64,000 bases of DNA from Lunularia cruciata (taxonomy: Eukaryota > Streptophyta > Marchantiopsida > Lunulariales > Lunulariaceae), in assembly GCA_948567375.1 (NCBI GenBank), contig OX419760.1:2790001-2854000 (forward strand), given 5' to 3'. A program made the translations under genes and the position numbers. A model generated the notes under the pieces. It had not been told where the DNA came from, did no database searches, and saw only the letters and a list, made by a program, of their open reading frames with translations. Positions within the stretch are counted from its first letter, which is position 1. Each line of letters starts with the position of its first letter. Shown piece by piece: positions 23,560-34,907 of the stretch.

Positions 23560-24020
23560 TGTAACAATATGGAGTTTAGCATCAAAGTTAGTAGGGCTAA
23601 CAAAATAGAAGATTAGACAAATTAGCCTAGACCATTCTAGAAGTATCTAAAAAGCTTCTTAGGAAGCTTCCCGGCTAGCTTAGCTTGCACCTCAAGTAAG
23701 TAGCTTCTAGAAGGAAATTTCTATCTAGAAGGTTCCAACTAGCTTAGCTTACATGCCAAATAAGTGACTTCTAGAAGGAAGCTTCTTGAGAAGCTTCTCA
23801 ATTAACTTGGCTTGCACTCCAAGAAAGCGACTCAAGCTTGAGCTCCAAGAAAGATCATACAAGGCTCTTGAAAGGATCATACAAGACTCAAGAGCCTTGT
23901 ATGATCCTTATAAATACAAGAGCCAAAGCTCATGCTAGGCATTTGGAGTTTTCCCTCATTCAAGTGTCCAAATGTGAGCTTCTATTCTCCTATTTCTCTC
24001 CTTGGTCACGGTCTTTTACA
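23560..24020 (+). repeat. 5' LTR of the 23560-29170 chromovirus, with 90-bp extra segment
   Basis: It begins TGTAACAATATGGAGTTTAG and ends GGTCACGGTCTTTTACA. Compared with the 371-bp 3' LTR it carries about 90 extra bases around 23800-23890. That segment contains two near copies of 'gatcatacaag' and an inverted match 'cttgtatgatc', able to form a hairpin. Confidence 0.85.
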
Positions 24021-25227
24021 TTAGTATCAGAGCAAGAATGGGATGGATGGAATTTATGGACGACCAAATCCACTTCCGCCAAACCATTGGGATTTTCATG
24101 TCCAGATATTACCCAAGCATGTTTCACCCAATTCATCACCTCGTGTGTTGGGCAAGATTTTTTGCATATGATCACCTTGTCTGTGGAACCCTTGATACTT
24201 CCGGGTGTAACTTATGGAGACCGATGGACGTGCTGCATCTATGTGTTAATCAATTAGATAAATTGATTGTAGTGGGATAGAGTACTAGTTATGGCGGCAA
24301 TATTGTACCTTATCCTTGCAATGCAGCAACAAATCAAGCACCTTACTTGATTGTTGGATGAACAAAAACAGCAACGACAAGAACATATAGAGAGAGCACC
24401 AATTTGAGTTGGAGAAGATCACAACCGATTTCCAAAACCCAAGATGTTTGAAGGCAAGAGTCTTCCAATAATAGTGGAGAATTTTGTATTTGACTACAAA
24501 TGTTACTTTGAAGCCACCAACCTTCAAGATGAACGGAAACAAATTCTCTTAGCTTCTAGCCAATTGGATGGTGTGGCAAAACTTTGGTGGCAATTCCAAG
24601 TGGAGAAAGCTCAATAACAATTGTTGCACCAATTTTGACATAGGCAAAATTTGAGGATGCAATACTTGGTCGATTTCAAACTATAAATGTCACCCGAGCT
24701 GCACAAGATAAACTGGCAAAGTTGAAGTAGATTGGCTCTATAAGGAGCTACATCACATAATTTCAGAACATCATCATGCAAATTCTAGATATACAAGAAA
24801 GTGAACTTCTGGGTCAATTTGTGTGGGGATTGAAAGCACAAACCAAATTGGAGGTGACCATGCGGGAACCACAAAACGTAGAAGAAGCCATGCAGTTGGT
24901 TGAGCGCTTTGATTCCTTGGTTGCGACAACTTGGTCTCGACCTTGACCCACATAAAGCCTACCAATACACTACACACAAGTGGAGGAACCGACACTAATG
25001 GAGATTGATATTATCAAACAAAGACCACTTGGTACAACAGATACAGAAAGATTGTGACAAGATGGAAGTTGTTTTTATTGTTGCCAAGTTGGACATCGCA
25101 TTGCTGAATGTCTACTCAAGAATGTGCAACTTTGACAAGTTGCCCAGATGGAGTTTGTGGAACAGATCAAAGATGATCAACAAAACAAAGAATCCTAGTC
25201 GGAGATTTTGAGCCACCTACTAGGAGC

Positions 25228-25581
25228 TTGATTAGTTCCAATGGGATTGAAGGCTTGACCTATGCAAGTTTGCTCCACTTGCAAGGTACAATATCTAATA
25301 GGGATTGTAGGATTTTGGTTGATTCTGGAAGTTCAAAGAATTGCATATCTATGCAAGTAGCAAAGGAATTGGGTATTCCTATCAAGCCAATGATTAGAAG
25401 TAGATTGATGGTGGCAGATGGTAGAAAGGGTTATGCATTTTGTACCTCACATCTTATTAATTTTAAGATTGGGAAGGAGTATTTGAAGTGTATGAGGTTT
25501 GTAGTAGCACCTCTACACTATGATGTCATTCTAGGACTACCTTGGCTTGAACGTCATAAGGTTCAATTTGATTGGACCTAA
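25228..25581 (+). pseudogene. Aspartic protease domain of the 23560-29170 chromovirus
   Basis: An open stretch of 117 codons reads GIEGLTYASLLHLQGTISN, then ILVDSGSSKNCISMQVAKEL with the active-site triad D-S-G, and ends VILGLPWLERHKVQFDWT, the conserved 'LG.PWL' end of gypsy proteases. Gag is upstream in another frame and the linker to RT downstream has stops. The domain is well kept, but the polyprotein cannot be made whole. Confidence 0.85.
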
Positions 25582-26039
25582 TGACAAATTCAAGTACAAC
25601 ACCAAGGTAAGAATTTCCAATTAGGTTGTCTGGCACCTTTGAGTAAGACACCTAAGAATAGTCAGTCCCAGGATGGGAAGTTGGTTGAGAAGGTACCCAC
25701 AGACCATGCCTTGAAGGGAGAGGAGCCCTAAGATGAGAAGTTTGCCAAGAAGGCAACCATGGAGTAAGCTTTGAAGAGAGGTGAGTCCCTAGATGAGAAG
25801 TTTGTTAATGAAGCAGCCATAGAGCAAGCTTTGGAGGAAGATAGGTTTGTTTTTACGGTGTGGATCAAGCTGATTGCACAAGGACAATCTGAGGAGAGCC
25901 AAGAGCCTCATCAAGCAATGGTTGATCAGATAGTTTAGGAGTTTGTGGACGTGTTTTGGATGATCTACCAAAAGGGATTACTCTTTGATTGTGGTATGCC
26001 CTTCAAGATTGAGTTATTGCTAAAGAGTACTCCAATGAG

Positions 26040-26550
26040 TAGACCAAACTATAAGCTCTCACCAAAGGAGTTGGAGGAGTTGCAAACAACACTTACGGAG
26101 TTGTTGGAGAAGGACTTCATATGACATAGTACTTCTCCTTGGGGAGCACCAATACTATTTGTTTTTGTATTGATTATCATGGGCTCAATAAGCAAATAGT
26201 GAAGAATGCATATCCCTTGCCTTGGATTGATGACTTGCTTGATCAATTTAGTGGAGCATGATTCTTTTCTAAAGTGGATCTTTGCAATGGCTATTGGAAA
26301 ATCTCCATTGATAGGGAGGATGTGCAAAAGATTGCCTTTTGCACAAGGTATGGGCATTTTGAGTGGAGAGTTTTACCTTTTGGGCTCACTAATGCTCCAA
26401 TAGTCTTCCTAGATCAGATGCATTGGGTGTTGGATGGACTATTGGATTGGTACGTGGTAGTGTTCTTGGATGCTATCTTAATCTATAGCAAGATAGAGGT
26501 AGAATACATGAATCACATGCGAGAAATCCTACGACGACTACAATAATGAA
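26040..26550 (+). pseudogene. Reverse transcriptase of the 23560-29170 chromovirus
   Basis: It reads PLSPKELEELQTTL-type entry sequence, a decayed YRGLNK region near 26170, FSKVDLCNGYWKISIDREDV near 26270 (first catalytic Asp in a KVDL context) and FCTRYGHFEWRVLPFGLTNA near 26340-26395. Then follow VVVFLDAILIYSK near 26455-26500, where the usual Y-x-D-D motif reads F-L-D-A, and HKISSEGIKMEEEKIKVIIDW near 26605-26660. Stops at about 26124, 26260 and 26545 break the frame. The second Asp of the YxDD motif is lost, so the enzyme would be inactive even if read through. Confidence 0.85.
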
Positions 26551-26819
26551 AATTTTACTACAAGAAGTTAAAGTGTGTCTTTTGGCAAAAGGGAGTTACC
26601 TTCTTGGATCACAAGATCTCATCAGAGGGGATCAAGATGGAAGAGGAGAAAATCAAGGTCATTATTGATTGGCCTACTCCAAAGGGTACTATAGAAGTAT
26701 GGGCATTTAATGGATTGGCTAGTTTTTACCAACATTTCATTCATTATTATGCTCATGTGGTTGCACCATTGATTGATCTCTTGTGGAAGAACTTGAGCTT
26801 CCAATGGACCACCAAGCAC

Positions 26820-27250
26820 AAAGAATCATTCTAGAACTTGAAACATATGGTATCTTCAAGACCTATCCTTCAACCGTATGATCCTAAACTACCTTGCGTG
26901 GTTGATTTTGATGCTTCTAATTGTGCAATTGGAGCCGTGTTGCAACAAGAATTCCCAAATGGACTACATCCCATTGCCTTTGTATCTTGTTGACTAAATA
27001 TAGCTGAAATAAATTACTCTACTTGAGACTAAGAACAACTTGCAATGGTATATGCCACCAAAGTATGGAGGCATTATCTCTTGGGAAAACAAGTGATCAT
27101 GCAAATTGATCACAAACCATTGTTGCAGACCTTACACTTGGAACACATGAAGAGTCTACATCATTGATGGGAGGAACAACTCCAATTGTTTGACATCAAA
27201 CTTGAGTACAAACCAGGTCAGTTCTATGTCATCCCTGATGCTCTATCATG
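26820..27250 (+). pseudogene. RNase H domain of the 23560-29170 chromovirus
   Basis: It reads VVDFDASNCAIGAVLQQEF near 26900-26950 (first acidic residue in 'DASN.AIGAVL'), then ATKVWRHYLLGKQVIMQIDH followed by KPL near 27050-27125, and ends YKPGQFYVIPDALS near 27205-27250. It removes the RNA strand during reverse transcription in active elements. Stops occur near 26993, 27027 and 27165. Confidence 0.8.
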
Positions 27251-27379
27251 GTGACCTGATTTGAAGTCTCTTCCTCTCATCACGACAGCAATTACGACAT
27301 TGTCAATTGACTCCAAGGTCCAAAATGAGTTTGGTCATCTCTACAACAAGATCTCTTCTTCCAAATAGTACATGGCCAT

Positions 27380-28150
27380 CTTAAAACATGCAACAAGGAG
27401 TACAACACCTTCTCCTTCAAGGAAGGCCTTCTATTCCACAAGGACTGGATCTATGTTCCAGCCAAAGGTGGTCTCCAACTTGTATGCCTTCAAGAAGCCC
27501 ATGATTTACCAATAGTTGGGTATATGGGTGTAGACAAGACCTTGGGTACCCTCCAATGCCAATGGTGGTGGCCCAACATGACATGAGATGTTTGAGAGTT
27601 TGTCCAATTGTGTGAGAGCTGCCAATGTAACAAGGCCAACAACCAAAAGCTAAGTGGACTCCTTCAACCACTCCTCATTCCATCCATTCAATGGGAACAT
27701 GTGAGCTTGGATCTCATCACATCCTTGCCCCAAACAAAGCAAGGACACATAGCAATTGTGGTGTTTGTGGATAAGCTCAGTAAGCAAATCCACTTGGCAC
27801 CAACCATTGATACAATAGATGCTCCAACCTTAGCACAAATCTACTTCGACAATGTCTTCAAGCATCATAAGATGCCACGTATACTCATCTCCGACCGTGA
27901 TCCTTGATTCACCGAGAAGTTTTGGCAAGCACTCTTCCAAATACTCGACACCAAGCTTGCTTTGTCCACGGCCTATCATCCTCAAATTGATGGACAAACC
28001 AATTGTGCAAATTGTACCTTGGAGGATATGTTGCATGCCTTTGTCAATGTCTACCATACCAATTGGAATTTATGTCTTTGCAGTTGTAGAATTTGCCTAC
28101 AATAATTCTAAATAGGCAAGCACTAGATTTTCTCCCTTCTTTCTCATTTT
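27380..28150 (+). pseudogene. Integrase core of the 23560-29170 chromovirus
   Basis: An H-H-C-C zinc-binding region (near 27490-27630) includes CESCQCNKANNQK. The catalytic core reads LDLITSLPQTKQGHIAIVVF followed by VDKLSKQIHL (first catalytic Asp), then RILISDRDP with a stop after it (second Asp) and YHPQIDGQTN before the expected Glu. VVEFAYNNSK follows near 28080-28110. The third catalytic acidic position is not clear, reading N-C rather than a Glu context. Stops at about 27906 and 28115. Confidence 0.8.
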
Positions 28151-28229
28151 TTGCCAAGATCCTCTTGTTCCAGATTCTATTCTTACTCCTCTTCCATCTC
28201 AAGTCCCTCATACTTCAACCTTCTTGACC

Positions 28230-28765
28230 ACCATATCTCAATCTTTCCAACAAGCCAAATCTCACCTCGTTGCTCAAAATCGTCAAAAACATTATGCAGA
28301 CCACCATCGTCATGATCTCACCTTTGAAGTTGGTGATAAAGTCATGCTATCCTCTAGTAACCTACCCTTCCCACTTGATACCCAAGTTTCTAAACTTGCC
28401 CCTAATTGGATAGGACCCTTTGAGGTCACCCAAATCATCTCTCCTATTGCTTATCAACTTGCCTTACCTTGTCATATGCGCATCTACCATGTCTTTCACA
28501 TTTCCAAGTTGAAACCCTTTGTTCCTAACCCATCTTCTTTTTGCTCTTGTGTCCAACCTCCTCCTACTCCCATCCATATTAATGATCATGAGGAGTACAA
28601 AGTTGATCGTATCCTTGCACATTGCCACATTCAACAAGGACACCAATAACATACAGAGTACAAGGTCCTTTGGAAAGGGTATCCCCTTCATGATGCCACA
28701 TGGGAACCTCTTTCTCACCTCCAGAATGCACAGATGGCCATCCAGGAGTTTGAGGCTTCAATGAT
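28230..28765 (+). pseudogene. Integrase C-terminal domain and chromodomain
   Basis: An open frame of 141 codons (28224-28649) reads the integrase C-terminal domain (FEVGDKVMLSSSNLPFPLDT; then FEVTQIISPIAYQLALP, YHVFHISKLKPFVP). It then runs into a chromodomain: EYKVDRILAHC, a stop at 28647, then TEYKVLWKGYPLHDATWEPL. This W-x-G-x-P...TWEP pattern defines chromodomain-bearing gypsy elements. One stop separates the two halves, and otherwise it is well preserved. Confidence 0.88.
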
Positions 28766-28799
28766 GACGAAGAAATCATCAACTAATGGTGTGGAAATA

Positions 28800-29170
28800 T
28801 GTAAGAATATGGAGTTTAGCGACAAAGTTAGTAGGGCTAATGAAGTAGCAGATAAGACAAATTAGCCTTGAATATTCTAGAAGTATCTAAGAAGCTTCTT
28901 GGGAAGCTTCCCAGCTAGCTTAGCTTGCACCTCAAGTAAGTAGCTTCTAGAAGGGAACTTCTATCTAGAAGGTTCCAACTAGCTTAGCTTGCATGCCAAA
29001 TAAGTGACTTCTAGAAGGAAGCTTCTTGAGAAGCTTCTCAAGAGCCTTGTATGATCCCTATAAATACAAGAGCCAAAGCTCATGCTAGGCATTCGGAGTT
29101 TTCCTTCATTCAAGTGTCCAAATGTGAGCTTCCATTCTCCTATTTCTCTCCTCGGTCACGGTCTTTTACA
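28800..29170 (+). repeat. 3' LTR of the 23560-29170 chromovirus
   Basis: 371 bp, TG...CA ends, colinear with 23560-24020 except for the 90-bp segment present only in the 5' copy. The sequence right after it resumes the older minus-strand RT. Confidence 0.88.
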
Positions 29171-30536
29171 ATGAGAGCCTATAGAGTTATTGCCAAGTAA
29201 TACTCCTACTCATAGGAGTATTAGCAAGCAATACTCAATCTTGAAGGACATGCTTTGATCAAAAGGTAATCCTTTCAAAAGATCATATGGAAACACATCT
29301 AAAAACTCTTGCACTATTTGATCAACTATTGCTTGTTGAGGCTTCTTACCTTCATCTACTTCTCCTTGCACAATTAGCTTGATCCACATAGCAAAAATGG
29401 GACTATCTTTCTCCAAAGCTTGCTCTATGGCTACTATACTGATAAAATTCCTATCTTGTGACTGACTATTCTTAAGTGTTTTACTCAAAGTTTCTTGACA
29501 ACTTAATTGGTAATTCTTATCTTGTTGTTGTACTTGAAATTGTAGTTGGATCTAATCAAATTGAACCTAATGATGTTCAAGCCAAGGTATCCCTTGAATG
29601 ACATCATAGTATAGGGGAGCTACTACAAACCTCATACACTTGGAATACTCCCTCTCAATCTTGAATGTAATAGGATATGAGGTACAAAATGCATAAGTTT
29701 CTTCCATTTGCAATCATCAATCTACTACCAAATATTGGCTTCATAAGAATACATAATTCCTTTACTAATTGCATAGACAAAAAATTCTCAAAACTCACAT
29801 AATCAACTAAAATCCTACATCAATGATAAGATATCATACCTTGCAAGTGTGTCAAACTTGTATACATCAAAACTTCAATCCCATTGAAATAAATCAAGTT
29901 CCCAATAAGTTGCTCAATATCTCTTATTGGGATTCTTTATTTCTTTGATCCTCATGTTATAAGAACTCCATTTGGGCAATGAGTGAGGTAGTCCATTCCT
30001 AGTTGGACATTTAGCACAGTGATATCCTATTTGGCAACAATAAAAGCAACCACCATTTTGTCATAATCTTTCTCTATCTATAGTGCAAAGTGGTCTTTGT
30101 TGGATGCATTAGTCTCCATCAATGTTAGCTTCTCTATCTTTGTGTGGTATGTTTATAGGTTTTTTGGAGGTCTATGTCAAAACCAAGTTGTGGCAACCAA
30201 GGAATCAAAGCGTTCAACCAATGGCATGGCTTCTTCTGGGTATTTGGGGTCTCTCATGGTCACTTCTAGTTTGGTATGTGATTTCAAGCCCTTCAAATTT
30301 ATCAAGATGAAGAGCTTGAAATCACATACCAAAATGGATTAATTTCAAGCTTCTCTCATAAGTTACAATCTGAAATATCAATGATTCATTGTACAAGATC
30401 ATCACATTCAAAAAATTCTACCCAAAGCATAAAATAATTTTTTGGTAGTATATAAACTTAAAAATCAAAATGATTTAGGGGAAATAGACTTGGGGGTCCA
30501 TAGATTCTATCCATCCTATTCTTGCTCTAATACCAA

Positions 30537-31065
30537 TGTAAAAGTGTGAGGAGAGAGAAAGAAGTATGGAAGACTAGAGTGGAAGATTCCATCCATCCTA
30601 TCCTTGCTTTAATACCAATGTAAAAGTCCAAGGAGAGAGATAGAAGTATGGAAGATTAGAGTGGAATATCACATTGAGACTCTCAAGTGAAGGAAACTCC
30701 AGATGCCTAGCTTGAGCTTAGCTTGAGTATTTATAGGTAACCTGGGTACAAGACTCCCATAGAGCTTCCAAGGAAGGTTCCCTCTAGGAGCCACCTTACT
30801 TGGAGTGCAAACCAAGCTAGCGACTTACTTGGTGTACAAGCTAAGCTAGCCATCAACTTGGCATACAAGTTATTCTACCCTTGGAAAGTTTTTAGAAGTG
30901 TCTCACCAAGGAGCTTCTTGGGTGCTTCTAGAATGTTCTACCTACAAGCTTTCTCAATGCTTCTAGCACATTCTTAGGCTAGTTCTACTTCCTTTTGCTA
31001 GATTTAGCTTAGACTACTAACTCATTCACTTCTACTAATTTATCTACTAACTCCATATTATTACA
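30537..31065 (-). repeat. 5' LTR of the older minus-strand chromovirus with an 82-bp tandem duplication at its inner edge
   Basis: The LTR proper is 30619-31065 (minus: TGTAATAATATGGAGTTAG ... GGACTTTTACA). The LTR end plus PBS is present twice, with inner borders at 30619 and 30537. Each copy contains 'gctctaataccaatgtaaaag' or the variant with 'gctttaata', followed by 'gaagtatggaaga.tagagtgga'. Confidence 0.75.
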
Positions 31066-31089
31066 AACATGATCAAATTAGGACATGTT

Positions 31090-32530
31090 GGCATGGTGAG
31101 ATGGATGAGGAAATGGTGCTAGATTGGCATACATCTACCTTTTGAGTATTGTTTGGGACTTAGGTTTTCCCTTTCCATAGAGACAAGACCAATGCTTCCA
31201 CTACTTTCATTGGAGGAGTTGTTGAGGTCTCAAATCTAGAGAGTGGAGATATTGGTACAAGTCAATGAGATATTCATGATGATATCTTAATGATGGAATA
31301 TCTTTGCATAGGTGTTATAGGTAGCACAATTGGTGCTAAGGAGAGAGATTGTGTCCTTTAGTGAGCCAAGCAGTTTAGATTGGAGTGCAAACATCTTCTT
31401 TGGATATGGGAAGATTGTAGAATGTGAGTAGTACCCCTTCTATTTTAGAGACCATTGTTGGTACAACATGTTCATGAGGAGCTGGGACATTTTGGGGTAA
31501 AACAGACATATAACTTACTTTAGAGTCATTATTGGTGGTGCAACATGCAAATAAATGTATAGTAGTTTGTTGCTGTTTGTGAGCAAATTAGAGCATCATT
31601 CAATGCTCTTATGCCACAATTATTATGGTTGTGGTATAAGAGTATTTTAGGGTTAGGCATCACTGAAGTTTAGAGTTTGTTAGACCTTTATTGCTAATTG
31701 TGAGACATCATCACTATGTTTTGGTAATGGTGAAGGACCGTTCCAAGTGGATTGAGTTGGTGGCATTTTTTGATAAGTGTAGTGAAGGTATATCTTACTC
31801 ATTCTTGGATTGGGTTCTTAGTCATTTTGGTGCACCAATTGAGATCTTGACTAATCAAGGTATAGAGTTTTTGGGAAAGTTTTAGGTCATGTGTGACAAG
31901 AACTTGATTGATCACCATGTTATATGTTGAGGTCACCTTGAGGCAAATGGTTAAGTAGAGAGAGCGGTTAAAATAGTGAATAAATGATTGCATAAGTATG
32001 TTTTGTAGAGAGGCCATTTTGGAGTTGGGTCTCTAGTTACCTTAGTTTGCTATGAGCTATCTATTCAACTGGCAAGCCTTCTTAGTGTCCTTCTTTCTCT
32101 ACTACTTCCTCTATGGACAAGATCCAAATTTACTTATAACAATTTGTTGTGATGTGGCTATAGTTTTGGACTTGGATAATCTTGATGTATGGGTAAGTGC
32201 ATGTTCTCAATGGGTAGAGATCTTCTAGAGAGTGATGCTAGTGGCTTCTATCCATTTGATTATGTATATCTATAGTAGACTTCATCAATGATTATTGATG
32301 TGACTATAGGTCGCACTATCTTGAGAGTGCACAAGGTTTTGCCTTCCAAAGTCCTTATGTTGGAAGGACATGAAGGAGTTTTTTTGGAAGGATCATGTGC
32401 ACAATTATGCACAATGCTACCTCCTTGTAATAGTTTGAAGACAGAAGAATATAAGATTGGGATTCCCAGGACTATAATGCCTCAAAAGAGCACTTTGTCT
32501 TTATTATATATTGAAGAAGACCCACTTTGA
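31090..32530 (+). pseudogene. Gypsy integrase fragment with a distinctive C-terminal domain
   Basis: The plus strand reads LLVQHVHEELGHFGVKQTYN near 31455-31515 (zinc-binding start), and HHHYVLVMVKDRSKWIELVA followed by FFDKCSEGISYSFLDWVLSH in an open frame at 31700-31885 with ILTNQGIEFLGKF. Then come KYVL.RGHF and YGQDPNLLI near 32110. The last part at 32288-32400 reads TIGRTILRVHKVLPSKVLML, an SH3-like integrase tail. Catalytic Asp in 'TDQG' reads TNQG. No RT, Gag or LTR is attached. The style of this integrase fits the type of element at 0-5 kb, but the link is an inference. Confidence 0.65.
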
Positions 32531-33010
32531 GGGAACGACACCCTTAGATTACATACACGGATTGGTGATATGCTAGTGAACTACACCCTTAGGTTAATTA
32601 CATGGATTCGTGACATATCAACCATAGTTCTATTTGGTTGATCAAATAAGTTTGACCAAAGAGAATCTTTTGGGAATCTTTTGGGAATCTTTCTATAAAA
32701 AACCTCAAAATAGAATGGAAGTAGCACCACTGAAAAGATTTTGATGAGAAAAACTAAGGGGAACAAGGCAACCTTTTCCTTTAAGGGATATAAGATTCTA
32801 TTTTTCAGGCCTAATTCTTTTGTTTAGGTCTTTAAAATTAACTTTGAAGTTTTTGGTGTGTTTTCAACCTCTATCCTATAATTAGTGGAGATTCCCTTTT
32901 GGTGACTCTTTTTTATTTGATCCACTTAGACCATCATGTATAACATCTCTAAAGATATTACTAAGCCAATTTTCACCTTTAGATAATTTGTTTAGCTAAT
33001 AAGTATTACA
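32430..33010 (+). repeat. Copy of the Mutator-family terminal repeat
   Basis: Colinear by eye with 44470-45005. Shared blocks are 'gcctcaaaagagcac.tt.tctttattatata', the 'gcctaattc.t..gttt.aggtc' block, 'cttagaccatcat.ta.aacatc' and 'agataat.tgt.tagctaat'. No transposase lies next to it, so it is a solo or deleted derivative. Confidence 0.7.
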
Positions 33011-33900
33011 CTTCCAAACATTGATGGCACAATGTACTTGAACGCTTGCAATGTATGTTATATGGCTTTGGGTGGAGCTACTACCATATTGATGTGTGAT
33101 AGTATTTTGAGAGGATTGCATATGGTAGGGTACTCTCTCCTTCACGGTGGTTCCTTAAGTGCAATGGCTATGTCTTGGATGTACTTGATATTATAGCTAG
33201 TTCACTCCTTGTGATATAGATTGCAAACAAACTACTAACAATGGAGGCTTGATAGCACCCGGCCTTGTGATCTTTGGTCATCATAGGACATATAACATGC
33301 TTGGAGTAGATGGCTATCTACAGGTAGAGGGACCTAACTGCCAACTAGGGGGGCAATTGTGGATCTTTGGAGTTCATGTGTGACTTTCTATATGACTTGT
33401 GCTTTTATAGTATATGATATGGACAACAATATATGTTGTGTAACAATGTATAGATGCATGACAACTATCGTGACATTTGCAACACCAAAGCAAATTTGTT
33501 AGGACATTAGAGTGTTAGTTTTGGTAGTCACCATAATATCAATAGTCTCTCAATGATTACTTAGTGGTGGCTAAATATAGTATTAGGTTAACTGATTGCA
33601 CCATTGAAGCTACAATTTGCAACATCTGTTGGATCATTAAGTTCAGATTTGGGTATTCATGAATGCTCTAGAGAAGTATATGTCATAGTGTAGCTCTAGA
33701 GAAGTATATTTGAAAGTATAGCTCTAGAGAGCTCAAATTTCTATGTGGAGTTTTTGAACTCTCCATTATGGTGGATAGAGGTTGGGAAGTGTCACCTTAA
33801 TTCTCTTATCTAGAGTGGGTGTGCCTTGACAAATCCATAGGATTTTACATAGTGTTTAATATTCTACAAAAGTCCATGTTAATTTGGCATATTAGTTATA
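33011..33900. other. Unassigned AT-rich sequence up to the gene island
   Basis: No gene or transposon domain is recognised. The text contains short direct repeats such as 'agctctagagaagtata' (near 33660-33720). Around 33900 the base composition and dinucleotide style change toward that of the gene island. Confidence 0.5.
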
Positions 33901-34306
33901 GTATTACTCATTCGTTTCAAATATTTCTAAATTGGAAAATATCGAAATATCCTTACATTTTTCCAACATCATCTTAAAGTCGAAAATTTATTAGTTTTCA
34001 CTTTCTTCGAAGCTCGTCCTCTTTTTTTAACCGAGTATCCCTCTTGTTAAACCCCATGTTGATACATTCTTTACGTTTATCAAAAGACTGTTTAATTAAA
34101 GTAAAAGAGTTCCCAACGAAATATAGAACCCGAGATCTCCCTGGGGTAATTTTAAAAGACAAGACAATCGTTATCTCTTCAATTCCTAAGTATTGTAATG
34201 CCTCGTTTCGAACGCAGTAAAGACTGACTGACACACATAGTCAAAGCCCAGGTTTCGAAGAGAATAGGAGAGCAATCACCTCAAGTGATGTTCTTTAGGA
34301 TGTTCC

Positions 34307-34362
34307 AGTTGTATGTAGATCGTACTACTTACATAGTTGTATGTAGATCGTACGACTTACAT
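34307..34362 (+). repeat. 28-bp tandem repeat, two units
   Basis: Units 34307-34334 and 34335-34362 differ at one position: 'agttgtatgtagatcgtac' followed by t or g, then 'acttacat'. They lie 1.4 kb upstream of the AWPM-19-like gene at the left edge of the island. Confidence 0.9.
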
Positions 34363-34907
34363 AGCCCGGATATCTTAGGTGCGAGAGGACAAATTTCTCA
34401 TATATATACTCTATTGGAGTTTAGTCCCATGTTACTTTTTTGTCTCTCCTTTGTACGGGCTTGATGGGTCTTCTCATCCTTCGTTTTCCCTACGCGGTCA
34501 GCTTTTGGTTTCGAAGCACTTTGAACATCCGAAATTTGTCATAACGATAGAACCCTTTATAGGGCACATTAGTCCCGCCGTGGTTACGGCACGACACGAA
34601 AGAGCTGGCCGGTAAGACAGCTCATGTCTTGTCTTGTTATAGAAAACGTGGAAACTTTTGACATGGCAGATGCACATCACATTACAACTTTGGATGCCAA
34701 GCCATGTGCTGGAGATAATACACGTTGGAAAGTGCTCCTCGATTCAACGCATGGACAACTCCGGAATGTTTGGTGATCCTCGAGGATCCATGTTGTCCTT
34801 AGACCACTGCAGTGCCAGCTTAGACCTTGTACCGAGGCGCCTGAAGGGAATGTTCTTGTGACGTATGCCGATGTAGCCCAGGCAGGACTTATGCTGTTCA
34901 CTATATT

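Larger units (their letters stand above)
23560..29170 (+). mobile_element. Nearly full-length chromovirus (LTR, Gag, protease, RT, RNase H, integrase, chromodomain)
   Basis: LTRs lie at 23560-24020 and 28800-29170. The 5' LTR is followed directly by TTAGTATCAGAGC, the tRNA-Met type PBS. The 5 bases flanking the element are GTGAG and ATGAG, a 4/5 target duplication inside the RT of the older minus-strand chromovirus. Domains on the plus strand are Gag 24390-24970, protease 25228-25581, RT 26040-26550, RNase H 26820-27250, integrase 27380-28150 and chromodomain 28590-28765. Frames are longer than in the other elements of the window and spelling is closer to consensus, so it is the youngest gypsy copy here. 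Stops in each polyprotein part still make it defective. Confidence 0.85.
21219..31065 (-). mobile_element. Older minus-strand chromovirus, split by the 23560-29170 element, 3' LTR not found
   Basis: Minus-strand order is 5' LTR (31065-30619), PBS TTGGTATTAAAGC (30618-30606), Gag remnants (about 30520-29900), protease and linker (29900-29330), RT start (29330-29171), the plus-strand insertion, the rest of RT (23559-22900), RNase H (22900-22200) and integrase (22200-21230). The RT reading resumes across the insertion, with the junction motif 'cctttggtgag' as in the related copy at 18135. The integrase end and 3' LTR are replaced by the inverted repeat at 20831-21480. Stops are everywhere. Confidence 0.75.
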
